Of a stretch of DNA of 64,000 nt, positions 1 to 12,220 are shown one piece after another (position 1 is the first letter of the stretch; every line of letters begins with the position of its first letter). The stretch covers positions 62,724,957 through 62,788,956 of the forward strand of contig CM055096.1 of the NCBI GenBank assembly GCA_029204225.1, read 5' to 3'. This DNA is from Diphasiastrum complanatum (lineage: Eukaryota; Streptophyta; Lycopodiopsida; Lycopodiales; Lycopodiaceae). Below the pieces are notes generated by a model. That model saw only the letters and a program-made list of their open reading frames with translations, did not search any database and had not been told where the DNA came from. Made by a program: the position numbers and the translations under genes.

Positions 1-540
1 ATGAACAACCTGATACTATGTGGAGACAGATGTCGTTTGTGACGTTCTCCCGCATGATCCGTACAACTTTCTTAAAACGTTGCGCAAATGGACTCACACC
101 CATCATCATGCTCTGGAAGACAGAGACAACATCTCGTCTAAGCTCAGGGTTCAAAGATAATATCTAATCCATCTGCAAATCATCACCATCCATGAAGTAA
201 ATCTGCAAAAACGAAGGCCTATCTGATGGCAACAAACCACCAATGTGATGATACAACCACCCAGACACTCGAAATGTGTATGCCACCTATAGAGTTGGAG
301 ATGCATCTATTCATATTCACCCCAAGAGATGCAAATGCCAATGAGTTATTGTAACTCTGAATGTTCCCCTCCTAAAATGAGCTCCCGAGTCATCGGAGGA
401 CGTGTACAAATGAAGTAGCTCAGAGGGCGGCGGTGGCATCAAAGGCAAACACACCTTGTCTTTTATGCAACAGAAATGGCTATTTTTTTGCGCTTTCCAT
501 CACAAGGCCGAACAACAACCACATGCAAACTCCATCCGTC
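1..540 (-). pseudogene. Helitron replicase N-terminal region (Helitron_like_N), decayed, runs off the left edge
   Basis: Read on the minus strand, this stretch gives the typical order of a Helitron N-terminal domain. From right to left there is a Cys-rich segment (CGCCSAL, HFCCIKDKVCLP, MPPPPSEL), then YNNSLAFASLGV, then GWLYHHIGGLLPSDRPSFLQ, then a block containing LNPELRRD and PFAQRFKKV. In known Helitrons this domain precedes the rolling-circle HUH nuclease and helicase, which would lie left of the window. The copy is dead: there are in-frame stops just before the YHHIG block, after the DGDDLQMD stretch and after CGCCSAL, and a one-base frame change between the PPPPSEL and YNNSLAFAS segments. 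I am confident about the family from the motif order, but no Helitron termini (TC...CTRR) were located. Confidence 0.8.
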
Positions 541-634
541 CAAATCATGATAAAGTCAGGAGTGATTTGACCACCTCAAATAACCTACCAACCCTATCTA
601 AAGCTCTCCTCTTCACCTGAAATCTATGCCCCTG

Positions 635-1449
635 TCATTTAGCTCTAGCTGATCTAGACTCTGCCTTTGGAGTCCAATAAGATGGGTGATTATGCAGAAC
701 CTCGGGTGTAACACAACGTGCTAGATCACTCCTATCTAAAAATCTATGCCTCAACCTTTTAATCCTAGCTAATCTAGACTCGGCCTCAGGTGTCCTATAC
801 GACGGGTGGTTATGCACCTCCTTGGGTGTAATCACCTCTACAAAGTGGAATCTACACCTAAAGACATCAACAAAACTACCTCTCTTGACTCTACTCCTCT
901 CATAGACGAGCAGACCTATGTGATTGACCCTACTCCCAAACTACCTAGTGTAACATCCTCTCCAAACTCTAACCCTCTCACTAACAAGCCAATATCTACT
1001 CCAAGAGGAGTGTCATCGTCAAGACTTGAAACAGTGGCTGAACCAAGTACATCCCTATGAACACCCTGCTGAACCTGCTCCAACTCGTGAGAGAGAAGCC
1101 TCCTCTTCGCTCTTCTCCTCCGCTCTAATTTACTCTTCCTCTCCGACCTAGACTCCAACTCTAGAGTTCTATACATGGCATTGCCATGCACATGCTTTGG
1201 TGTGACAACTCCCCCTGAACTACCCACACCACCAACACTAATGATCAATATGTGCTCAACGCTTTGCAAGTTTGAAACCAAACTTGCGTTCGAACATGTC
1301 ACCTCCTCAACAACATGAACTACATGTGCAAGCAACAACGCCCTACGCACTACTTGTTGCTTCCTATTCAACCTCCTCCTTGTAGACTGGCTCTCACCCT
1401 CCGGAGTGATGTATGTAAGGTTGTTTTGCACACACTCGGGAGTGTCCAT
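635..1449 (-). pseudogene. Helitron N-terminal repeat region (TPE...SRLAR repeats)
   Basis: Two open stretches on the minus strand (635-835 and 916-1449) carry a repeated motif of about 40 residues: VTPEVLHNHPSYRTPEAESR followed by a basic run such as LARIKRLRHRF. Variants include TPKHVHGNAMYRTLELESRS and TPECVQNNLTYITPEGESQS. Arginine-rich, TPE-containing repeats of this kind are common at the N-terminus of Helitron Rep-helicase proteins, and the segment sits directly upstream of the Helitron_like_N motifs at 1-540. The frames are interrupted between 540 and 640 and around 835-916, so this is part of the same decayed gene. The start near 1449 is the first Met of the open stretch and not a demonstrated start. 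Confidence 0.6.
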
Positions 1450-1569
1450 GTCATGGAATCACTCCCTCAAATGCAAAACACTTGCAAAAATTGGAACAAA
1501 AAACCATCAGATTTTATATCAAACATTGGGAAACAATCAAATACATCAAAAACTAACTTAAGTAGGCTT

Positions 1570-2450
1570 TAAAGTTGTATTAAGAGAGTGAGAGACATAT
1601 TAATGGTTTAGGGTTTAGGACTTGAATATCTTCTTTATATGAATTTTGATTTTGATGCTACAAACAGTAGTGAAAGTATTCTGCGATGGTGTTGTCCGAA
1701 TTTGATGTACTTTACATATTCTGTGAAATAGTACTTTAGGCTTTCTTAAAAAGCGGGTTGTTGTAGCATCCAAAGTCTATTGTGCTTAAAGGGCATTTTT
1801 GACAGTTTTTCTTGAAACTCTAGCTGATATTCCTATTGTTTGCTTCTGGTCTTCCCGAATAATGTTTGTTTTGCAGGCCTCTATTTCGACATCATTAAAT
1901 GTGCATCTTGGAGATATTTGCTCAAAAGCCATAACTCTAATTTTTTGAAACTTGAGATCAGAGAGATTCTTTTGCTTGCATTTTTCATGAATTTCAGTGA
2001 AATACTAACAGTTTTGAATTGTGTATAGTTTATGTCGTTAACGATTTTAAAAGGAGGGTACTGTCGAGTAGCATAGGCAGATCATTCGTCATTACCTCCT
2101 GTTTTGTACGATATTCCGAGTTTGCTTTACTTGACATACTCCATGAATCTTCCATGGTCTAGCATGCAGTTTTAGGGGCTTGACGATGCTTTTTCCTTTT
2201 CTGAAAAGCGTGTTGCTGGGTTTACTTGCTTAAAGGACATTATTGGTGTTTTTTTAAAACTCTAGCTAATATTCCTACAGTTTGCTTTTCATTTAGGAAG
2301 CATGAGGGCATGACAATATAGTTAGCAAGCATTGCGGGCGTTTGCAAACGACAATCTCAACCTGGAGTGCTTGAGAAGTTTTCAGAGGGGCCTGATTGGT
2401 GATTGGTGTAGTTGGCGTTAACAGGGATTGTCTTCAGGGCCCGATTTTTT
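1570..2450. other. Unassigned AT-rich spacer
   Basis: No coding signal I can support. One pattern is a diverged direct repeat: sequences around 1745-1835 (ctttcttaaaaagcgggttg ... tagctgatattcc) recur around 2198-2272 (ttttctgaaaagcgtgttgc ... tagctaatattcc). This points to an old tandem duplication of non-coding DNA. Confidence 0.4.
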
Positions 2451-2656
2451 ATGGCATTGGAACGTGTTCAAGTATTGTACTGGCCTCTGAGTTGTGGGAT
2501 CTATCATGGATGGATCTATCATGATCCATGATCCTTGTAGTTCTTGCAGTGGTCTCAGTCTCTTATTATGTTGTTCTCATCTCGAATTATGGTCCCCAAC
2601 TCCTCAAGGGTGGCTCTGAAACTATTGTGGCGGCATTTTTGTTGATTGTCTTTCAC
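2451..2656 (+). pseudogene. Broken first exon of a plant DHHC protein S-acyltransferase (PAT12-15 type)
   Basis: The translation follows the N-terminus of plant DHHC palmitoyltransferases. It starts with an ATG, then WNVFKYCTGL, then VVGSIM, then MILVVLAVVSVSYYVVLISN (first membrane helix), NYGPQLLKGGSETIV and AAFLLIVFH, where a second helix begins. Intact family members are roughly 300 residues, act at Golgi or plasma membranes and add palmitate to cysteines through a DHHC domain that is absent here. Three defects are visible: one extra T after ATGGCAT shifts the frame, a TGA replaces an expected Arg codon, and a short duplication (GGATCTATCATG...ATGATCC) sits before the membrane helix. Similarity stops at FH, where a poly-A stretch follows. 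It lies next to Helitron sequence on the opposite strand, so capture by a Helitron is possible but unproven. Confidence 0.7.
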
Positions 2657-2776
2657 CCATTTTTAAAAAAAATCTACAGCTCTTTCCAAGGGTTTGTTTT
2701 CTTCATAGAAGATTTATTAGCTTGCTACAGAGAAAGAAAGAAACAAAGATTGAAATCGTAATTGATGGAAGACTTT

Positions 2777-2800
2777 TGAGAGAGAGAGAGAGAGAGAGAA
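2777..2800. repeat. (GA)n microsatellite
   Basis: About twelve uninterrupted GA units, the first of many GA/TC runs in the window. Confidence 0.95.
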
Positions 2801-2927
2801 AAACCCGCTACAATCATTAATCAAGAAAGGGAAAGGTGGCGGGTATCTTGAAAAGGGTCATTAAATAAAAAGAGGGCTATCTTGAATATGCAATGCCACT
2901 TGGAGGCTGGACATTGACCAGCATATA

Positions 2928-3065
2928 TACATGCATGCATGCATGGGGAGGAGGGCCATGCATCCTTTTTGCCATACATGCATCCTCCTCCCCATCATTT
3001 TTAGCTCAAAAATGTGTATGCATGGGTGAGGGGAGGAGGATGCATGGGGCCCTCACCCATGCGCA
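2928..3065. repeat. ATGCAT-rich inverted repeats
   Basis: A GC-rich island with nested inverted repeats. GCATGGGGAGGAGGGCCATG (about 2941-2960) pairs with CATGCATCCTCCTCCCCAT (about 2977-2995). GCATGGGTGAGGGG (about 3020) pairs with CCCTCACCCATGC (about 3050). The stretch could fold into two stacked hairpins. It lies at the left border of the following minisatellite. No open frame here is credible. Confidence 0.6.
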
Positions 3066-3124
3066 AAAGTGTATGTCAGTTTAAGTACATATATATTAGT
3101 AAAAAGTGCCCATCGGGCATTGGA

Positions 3125-5305
<2,181 letters not shown>

Positions 5306-5309
5306 TGAG

Positions 5310-6074
5310 TGTGAGAGGTGTAAGGGAGACTCTATGATAAGTAAAGTGAGAGGGTGAGGTGTATATTTATGAGAGGGTGTTTATCGATTAGTTAGAGCAA
5401 AAGGGGAGGAGTAGGAGGGCGCATTTTCTTAGGTGTCTTATGGCTTACAAGCCATGTGGAAAAGTAGGTAAGTTACATATTGATAAAGAGGAAGGTAGGT
5501 AGCTTAACATTTAATGTTAGCCACTTTCAAGTTGAATATTTCTTGGTTTACAACATTGGGATTCACCCAAGTGTTTTTCATGACATGGGAAAGGCTTTGT
5601 ATATGTCCATCTTACCTTGCATAATTTTCATCAATTCCTAGGCCCTTTTTTCTAGGGGTTGTCCATCCCCAATCATAGTGGAGTGTGACACAAAGGGTGA
5701 TCAGTCCTTTGGTTTCTTCTCCCAGTCTTTATGAACTCAATTGAGCCTTCTTTATAGACTTGATTGAGCCTTCTTCAGGTACCGTCTTTAAGCTTTAAGA
5801 AGCTTCTTTAGATTCATTCTTCAGGTACTCTTCTTAGTACATGCACATACCCTTAAGAAAAGATTAGGAGTCATACCATAAAATGGTTCATCATTAGATT
5901 CTATTTCTAGAACCTGCATATCAAACTGTTAGCATTGATCTACAGTTTCATTTCTTGTCTTCAGGTAATAAGACCTGCATTCATATTTCATCAATTAGAG
6001 TAATAAGCTCAAAAAAAGAATGGAATACTGGATAGCCTTTGTTTCTTGGTCAATTTGGTCTATACAATTTTACA
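5310..6074 (-). repeat. Probable 3' LTR region of the adjacent gypsy element (left border uncertain)
   Basis: The minus-strand gypsy coding region to the right ends near 6088. Just beyond it the minus strand reads GGAGGGG and then TGTAAAATTG, which fits a polypurine tract followed by an LTR beginning TG. On the plus strand the LTR would therefore end at ...TTTTACA (6074). No second LTR copy is in the window, so the left border is a guess. Internal short repeats of TTGAGCCTTCTT (about 5743-5775) are visible. Confidence 0.4.
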
Positions 6075-6087
6075 CCCCTCCGACGCA

Positions 6088-6348
6088 TTAAGCATTGTCC
6101 TCAACAGACATTCTCAAATAAACATTTAAAATTTTTGGATATTTTTGGAAGAATTCTTTTTCTATCCATCTTGCATCCGTAGTAGGATAGTTCTTAAACT
6201 TGAGGAGGTATAATTTCTCCTTCTTCGTACTTGATTGCCCTCCGACGCATATTTGCACTTTTCTGTTGTTTATGTTGTGCACTTGCGATGGATTGTTGAA
6301 CCTTTGAAAAGGTGTCTTGATAATCCTGCACAAATTCATCTGAGGCAA
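6088..6348 (-). pseudogene. Gypsy integrase C-terminal chromodomain
   Basis: The frame contains YLLKFKNYPTTDARWIEKEF, matching the chromodomain core in which a conserved YLIKWKNYP-like strand is followed by a W-x-E motif. In chromoviruses this domain sits at the integrase C-terminus and directs insertion to heterochromatin by reading methylated histone H3. Here it lies in a different frame from the integrase core and overlaps its tail, with no room for the normal linker. This implies a deletion of roughly 100 codons plus a frame change. Confidence 0.75.
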
Positions 6349-7021
6349 ATATCTTTTCTTTAGTCCTTAATACAGGAGGCACAATAGGTTTTCCATACAT
6401 TACTTCAGAAGGCACTTTACCAGTAGAAGAATGAACGGTGTTATTGTAAGCAGATTCTAGTATGGAGAGATAGTGTTCCCATTGAGTCTTTTGATCACTT
6501 ACATAATTTCTCAACAACTCTATGATGGTTCGACTAGTAGTTTCACTTTGACCATCAGTTTGGGGATGAAAGGAGGAAGAGAATTTAAGGGTTGTCCCCA
6601 GATTATCAAAAAGGGCTCTCCAAAAGTTGCTAGTAAATCTCGTATCCCGATCAAACACTATACTTTTGGGTAGTCCATGCAGCCTAAAGATGTGACGGAT
6701 AAACAAATGAGCAGCTTTGGGTCCCTTAAGCTTTTTCTTACAGGGAATAAAATGAGCTTGTTTGCTAAATCTATCAATGATAGTCCATATCATCTCATTT
6801 CCATTTTTGGTTTTAGGGAACCCAGAGATAAAGTCCATGGTAATATGTTCCCAGGGTGCTTCAGGAATAGGCAAGGGATGAAGTAAGCCTGGAGTTTTTA
6901 ATCCTCGCTCATTTTTATTGTGTTGACAAACTAGACATGCATTTATATAATGCCTTGTGTCTGACGCATGGTAGGCCAATAAAAGAATCTTTTCAGAGCT
7001 TCCAGAGTTGAAGGGATTCAT
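6194..7021 (-). pseudogene. Gypsy integrase catalytic core
   Basis: This 275-codon frame begins in the integrase zinc-binding domain (INACLVCQHNK, the C-x2-C half) and covers the DDE core. The first Asp is in TMDFISGFP, the second in VFDRDTRFTS, and the Glu in DGQSETTSRTI, where most relatives have QTERVN. It continues through the NTVHSSTGKVPSEVMYGKP region. The enzyme would insert the cDNA copy into the genome. The residues look intact, but the C-terminal part is replaced by an early stop and a displaced chromodomain. The H2C2 first half is in the adjacent frame at 7018-7209. Confidence 0.9.
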
Positions 7022-7560
7022 CTATGTCCTGCATAGGGTGGACTATGGGTTTCTTGAAGGATCTTGGTTCTAAATGCTATAGGAATACATAGCTTATCTT
7101 CTTTGAATAAATATCCTTCTTTCAAAACATAGTCTTTATGACTTTGATTTCTTTCAAGTATTTCAAAGATATGCTGGAAGTCGGAATCACTAGCATACAC
7201 ACTTTTCATAGAAAGAAAATCTTCATGATATGCTAGGGAAATATGGTTGACCTTGGGGATTCTTGATAATGCATCAGCGACCTTATTGTCCTTTCCTGGG
7301 TGATTAAGTAGCTGAAAATGGAAAGTGCTAAGGTAATTAGCCCATTTTAGATGTTTTTCTCAAATTAGTTGCTGGGTGAGAAAGTAGCTAAGGTTTTGAT
7401 GATCTGTTTTAACTAGGAAATCATTTCCTAGAAAATAGTGCTTCCATAACTTAAGGGCATGAATAATGGCCAAAAGTTCTTTTTCATAAATGTCATACTG
7501 TACTTCTACCCCTTGAAGTCGTCTGCTTTCAAAGGCTACAGCATGACCTTCTTGGTTTAA
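7018..7560 (-). pseudogene. Gypsy RNase H end and integrase H2C2 first half
   Basis: From right to left on the minus strand: EGHAVAFESRRLQG, then a segment with KELLAIIHALKLWKHY and VKTDHQNLSYF (RNase H fold), then NHPGKDNKVADALSRIPKV (the end-of-RNase-H signature). The 63-codon frame 7209-7018 follows, with YLFKEDKLCIP and the HSPPYAGHR His pair. RNase H would degrade RNA in the RNA:DNA hybrid. The RNase H part has lost its single open frame. Confidence 0.75.
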
Positions 7561-8080
7561 GAACCAAAGTTAGTCCTGAAAGCAGTTTTATGGACATCTT
7601 CAGGTGCTACTCTGATCTGGTGGTATCCACTTGTCAAATCAATTCTACTAAAGATACAAGATCCATTTATCCTATCCATAATGTCATCTATTCTTGGAAT
7701 AGGAAAACGGTTCTTAATTGTGATCTTGTTTAAAGCACGATAGTCCACATGCATCCTAAACTCCCATCTTTCTTTTGTACCAAAAGTACAAGAGAGCAAT
7801 AGGGGGAATTACTGGGTTTTATAAGGCCTTTCTCTAACAAATCATTAATTTGCTTAGAAATTTCTTCTTGTTGAGAATGGCTTACCCTATAGGGAGGTCT
7901 ATTGGGTATGGAACTTCCAGGAATAATGTCTATCGTATGATCTTCAGGTCTTTCAGGGGGTAAGGACTTTCGTAGCTCATCAGAAAAACAAGAAGAATAC
8001 TTTAATAAAAAGTCTTTTCTATTATTGTCCAGGGAATGTGCATTTTCATCAACAACATCATCCATACTTTGAACAAACAA
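7557..8080 (-). pseudogene. Gypsy reverse transcriptase, N-terminal half only
   Basis: Two overlapping frames carry early gypsy RT motifs: PEDHTIDIIPGSSIPNRPPY, then LLEKGLIKPSNSPYCSLVLL and VQKKDGS, then (other frame) MHVDYRALNKITIKNRFPIP and FSRIDLTSGYHQIRVAPED, ending at TAFRTNFG. In an intact RT the catalytic YVDD box would follow about 60 residues later. Here the next residues already belong to the RNase H linker, so roughly 200 codons including YVDD are deleted near 7555-7562. The copy cannot encode a working polymerase. Confidence 0.85.
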
Positions 8081-8139
8081 CAAATAAGAAAATACCGCTT
8101 TCTTTAGTACCTTTGATAAAAAAAAAAAAAAATTATATA

Positions 8140-8530
8140 AAAGCAAGAGTTTTAAAGAGATGTTAGTTTCATGAAGAAAATTTGAACTTGAACTTTTCGT
8201 CTGCTTTGTACTTGACAATCAACTACGTTTCTGATAGCAGGTAATTCGACAATCGTCCATGTCTGGTTCTTGATAAGAGATGAATCCTCTCTATCCATAG
8301 CTTCTTTTCAAAGATAAAAATCAGGCTGACTGAGTGTCTCTTCGACAGTAGGCGGCTCCTGAACAAGATAGGCTGCTCGTCAATATACCTGATAGGTGGT
8401 CTGCTAGTTCTTGATGATCTTATGGGAAATAGAGGAAGTTGAGCACTTTCATCATGTTGTAGTTGCTGAACTGCAACATCATCATCTTCGGATTCATTTA
8501 GATAATGTGTATTTTTCTAGGATCAATTGT
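8140..8530 (-). pseudogene. Copia linker/RT start fragment (inverted copy of 15,290-15,730)
   Basis: The minus strand reads as the start of a copia RT (DREDSSLIKNQTWTIVELP) preceded by a proline/serine linker with the SRTSRPPIRYI-like motif. Nearly the same DNA occurs on the plus strand at about 15,290-15,730. The minus-strand frame continues without a stop from this copia piece across a short AT-rich seam into the gypsy RT, which shows the two were joined after both had decayed. Confidence 0.7.
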
Positions 8531-9487
8531 TTTAGAACCATTGAAAATATGAGTAGTTTGTTCTATGCATAGAGTTGGAATCGAATTCACGATGATTTTA
8601 GCTAACTGTGAGTGGGTAGCACAAATCGGTGTTGTGGAACTTTGAAGATTTGCTCAAAGGAGAAAAAAGCATTGTACTATGGTGGGGGCAGAGAATTATT
8701 GCTGAAATAAAAGCAATAATTTGACTGAATTCTGAATTTTCTCGAGGAAGAAGTCTCAAGCAACTGTTTGCAATCGATGTGTACTTCATACTCCACCGTT
8801 CAACAAGCAGTTTGAAGCAGGTTCTTCCCTGTAGCAGGGCGACCTCAGTTGAAGAGGAAAGGATCTGATAACTAACTGTGAAAAGGAAAACTCCCGCTAC
8901 TGAGTGTTGTAAACCCCAAGCAAGGGTTTCAGAAGAGAAAACTTCGTTTTTTGTCTCCATTCAACGAGTTTTTTGGAGAAGTAATCTGAAGCTGTTGGGT
9001 GCCCTGCGGAGAGTAAATAGTGGCCAGATAGGCGTGGGCGGCCGTGTAAGTTGAAGCAGGTTGGATCAGATTTGGAGCTGGGCGGGGCAATAGCCCTGGA
9101 AGGAGACCCATAGCAGAAAATTGGAAGTGTGAGTAGTCGCGCACGACGACCGTGGAGTAAATCATAGCGTGTCCAAGTGTCTAGCGCTACCAAGGAACGC
9201 AGTTCAGCGTGTCAGTACAAGGAGATCCACAAGATTTGGCTCCAATCAGATCTCGGTGGATACTGTGAGCATCTGGGCTGTAGGATGTGAAACAATGAAG
9301 ATTTGTTTGAAGAGGCTTGTAGGTTATGTCACCTTGCAACTTCAATTCAAAAACAAATCCATCAAAGGGCTGACTAGTGAAATTCATTTTGAAGGCCATT
9401 GGACTTCATTGAAAAGGTATAGTTAAAAAAGAAGCCCCTAATTTTGGCCTCCTTAAGCCTCTTTTGACCAAACAAAGGGCTGTAGCC
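8531..9487. other. Unassigned region
   Basis: Relatively GC-rich stretches (8960-9260) carry minus-strand open frames of 78-120 codons without recognisable domains. It could be an LTR or leader remnant or an old genic fragment. I cannot name it. Confidence 0.3.
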
Positions 9488-10287
9488 TGTTAAAATTGGC
9501 AAAAGCTAACTTGATCAAATCTTGTAAATACCATAATGAATTGTATTTTATCATTAGACATGTGTGGAGCTTGTTCCCATGTGTGGAATCTATGCCTAAG
9601 TCATTTAGATAGATCATATAGGTTGTACATCTAATTTAATTTTGGAAACTAGTGGTTAAATTGGCCAAAAACTAGTTTAGTAGTATTATGCCACTTGGCA
9701 CCTTCTAGTGGTAAAAAATGCTATATCACATGGGTAGGAGTGGTCTCCCACGTATGAAATGTCCAACATAACGTTCAGATCCATTGTATATAGATCTCCT
9801 AAATTGTAGGAGTTATCTCCTAGATTGCAAGAATCTAGAAGGTCAACACTAGCCACCAATAATGATGTGGCAAATTAGTGAAATCTTAGCCAAAGTGGAT
9901 ATGGATAAGCACTATGAGCTGTCACACACGTGCTGGATATGGCTTAGAGAGAGATTATGAAGATCCATTTGAAGGCTAATCTTGAGAAACATTGATTTGG
10001 GAGCAATCTTGGTGTTTTCACTCTCTTAAGCCATTTCTTTGTGGATGAATGCTTAGGATTTTTTAAGTAGATTTATTTTCTGTTTGCAGGCCGTATAGTG
10101 GCTGTACTTCACATGTGTGAAGCCTTTGGATCATTATTTTTTGTTGTTCTTGCTTGGATATATAGAAATTGTCAAGTAGAAGCTAGATTTGGATGCTAGT
10201 TTTGATATAGATCAAGATTCCAAGCTTCCAACCAATCTTATTGATCATTTGTAGATCAAAATGAGTCCATTACTCTGAAATTTCACA
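9488..10287 (+). repeat. Left LTR (800 bp)
   Basis: The first 395 bp or so match the right LTR at 11,824-12,220, with an indel after GTATATA. Features include TAGTATTATGCCACTTGGCA and CATGTGTGGA words. The 3' end is fixed by the adjacent primer binding site. Confidence 0.85.
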
Positions 10288-10299
10288 TGGTATCAGAGT
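10288..10299 (+). promoter_or_regulatory. Primer binding site (tRNA-iMet type)
   Basis: TGGTATCAGAGT, one base from the standard TGGTATCAGAGC complement of plant initiator tRNA-Met. It lies immediately after the LTR. Confidence 0.85.
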
Positions 10300-10659
10300 C
10301 AAGTCTAAGAGCTTTGATAATGATCCAAATCTCTTCATTTTGCAAAAAGCATTGGTGCTAGAATCAACTTGAAGGAGGGCGACTCTAGCCAATAGTTTAC
10401 TTGATGATTTGAAGTTCAAATGAGTGTGTAAAGTTTAAGTGTACTTCCCACACGTGTGAGAGGCTGCTGAAATTGTACGTTCACCATATCTATGTGATTT
10501 TTTTAAATTTGTGTAGAATTTTATTTTCCAAGTCTTTTTGAGTTTAAGATCATTGTTGTACTTGTTACTAGTACAAATGGGTTCAACTGGAGTTGTAAAA
10601 AGTCTATTCTAACCGCAAGTGATCAAGAATGTAGAATAGATGGAGTGGGAACAATCTCT

Positions 10660-11304
10660 TTAAGTCTTGGATCTAGAAAATGTACTCTATGTTCCTAATA
10701 TTACTAGGAGCTTGATAAGTGTTGGACAACTAATGGATAGTGGTTTAGATGTCCATTTTAAGCAAGGTGTTTGCTCTATTATGATGAATGACACTTGCAT
10801 TGTAAAGGGATTCAAGCAAGGGAGGCTATTTAAACTTGATTCTAATGTGTTTCTTGGAAGTGTGAACATGGCTAAGGAGGAGCTTACACAAGTGGAGCTT
10901 TGGCATAAGAGGTTGGGCCACCCAACTTCAAATCTATGGAGATCCTATGCACAAAGGAGCTTGAACTCAGCCTTCCAAAAGCAATTTTAAAGTGTGGAAA
11001 GCGTTGTGAGGCTTGTAGCCTCTCAAAGGCTCACAAGCAACCATTTTCTAACTCTTCTACTAGATCTTCTAAGTCATTAGATCTCATTCATAGCGATGTG
11101 CACTCTTTTTCACAAGTATCTAATGGAGGTGCATTAATGTATGTATCTTTTATTGATGATTACTCTAGATACACTTGGATTGAGCTTTTGGATTCCAAAA
11201 GTAAGATGTTTGAGTTTTTCAATAAGAGCAAGAATGATGTGTTCATTCATAATGTTAAAAATTGTAAATTTTCAATCTTAGAGGCAAGTGTAAACTTCTT
11301 ATGA
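10660..11304 (+). pseudogene. Copia protease end, pre-integrase and integrase N-half
   Basis: The first frame (to 10,990) reads LENVLYVPNITRSLISVGQL (post-protease signature) and then ELWHKRLGHP, the HH half of the integrase zinc finger. After a frame change the second frame (10,936-11,304) gives CGKRCEACSLSKAHKQPF (the CC half), LDLIHSDVHSF with the first catalytic Asp, and FIDDYSRYTWIELL. The second Asp and the Glu are missing. RT and RNase H are absent before the 3' LTR, so most of pol has been deleted. Confidence 0.8.
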
Positions 11305-11823
11305 GAATGAGTGAAGCATCCAAGGTGGACACTTATATCCAAAAGCAAGTAGTTAGCCTTATTGAGATGAAAATACTTTTTGATTTCAAAATTAGAAAAA
11401 TTATGCCAAGTTGTAGTGATTTCTGGACTTATGTTTCTAGCATAAGTAATATTGATGGTCATAGAAAGTGCACATTGTATGATCATGTTTGTAGTGATCA
11501 TTATGAGACATGGAGGTCTCGGATTTTCATCAAGGAGGAGCATGCACATCAAGAAGGAGAATGCCTCAAGGTCAAGCATCTACATGAAATTTGGAAGGAA
11601 TTAATTTTGGAGGTGCTAGGATGGTGCAAAGCTCCCAAGTTCATCAAAGACGTCAACAGGAAGGAGGCAGTATCACGGATATAGTGATCTCGGATCTTCA
11701 TCAAAATCATTGGCTAATCTTTGCACCTTTGAACCAGAAAGGATCCATTTTTGAGGACCAATTCAGTCCATGGAGTCAAGCTTAAGATCATCATATTTTT
11801 ATCAAATTAGTTTTGAGGAGGAG
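11305..11823 (+). other. 3' internal remnant and polypurine tract of the copia element
   Basis: Short frames here match no domain I recognise. The last bases, TTTTGAGGAGGAG (to 11,823), act as the expected polypurine tract right before the 3' LTR. Confidence 0.5.
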
Positions 11824-12220
11824 TGTTAGAATTGGCAAAAGGCTAACTTGATCAAATCTTGTAAATACCATAATGACTTGTAACTATCATCATGACATGT
11901 GTTGAGCCTATTTCCACGTGTGAAATTTATGCCTAAGTCAATTAGATAGATCATATAGGTTATACATCTCAGTTAATTTGGAAACTAGTGGTTAAATTGG
12001 CCAAAAACTAGTTTAGTAGTATTATGCCACTTGGCACCATTCTAGGGGTAGAAAATGCTATATCACATGGGTAGGAGTGGTCTTCCACATGTGAAATGTC
12101 TAGCATAAAGTTCAGATCCATTGTATATATATTTCATTTGAGTCAAATGTCAAATGTCCTAAATTGTAGGAGTTGTCTCCTAGATTGTAGGAATCTAGAA
12201 GGTCAACACTAGCCACCAAG
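11824..12220 (+). repeat. Right LTR, truncated (about 397 bp)
   Basis: Aligns with the first half of the left LTR from TGTTAGAATTGGC through CAACACTAGCCACCAA, then breaks off into unrelated copia gag sequence. Many single-base differences from the left LTR suggest an old insertion. Confidence 0.8.

Larger units (their letters stand above)
6075..8130 (-). mobile_element. Ty3/gypsy chromovirus, internally deleted
   Basis: Minus-strand pol remnants occur in gypsy order: RT (8080-7560), RNase H (7560-7230), H2C2 zinc finger (7209-7018), integrase core (7021-6194) and chromodomain (6348-6088). Protease and gag are missing. The right end joins a copia fragment of the same strand near 8140-8160. 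RT is cut after its early motifs and the integrase C-terminal region is lost. No target-site duplication was found. Confidence 0.85.
9488..12220 (+). mobile_element. Ty1/copia-type LTR element with truncated right LTR
   Basis: Left LTR 9488-10,287 starts TGTTAAAATTGGC and ends TTCACA. It is followed at once by a primer site TGGTATCAGAGT (10,288-10,299). The right LTR begins at 11,824 (TGTTAGAATTGGC) after a purine tract ending GAGGAGGAG and is cut at about 12,220, where sequence switches to another copia. The interior keeps only protease-end, pre-integrase and the first half of integrase. The element cannot move by itself. Confidence 0.85.

Noticed and set aside
1605-1620. Telomere-like TTTAGGG words (ggtttagggtttagg)
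   Set aside because: Only two units; too short to be an interstitial telomere.
9169-9426. 85-codon plus frame
   Set aside because: No domain, overlaps opposite-strand frames of similar length, and likely incidental in a GC-richer patch.
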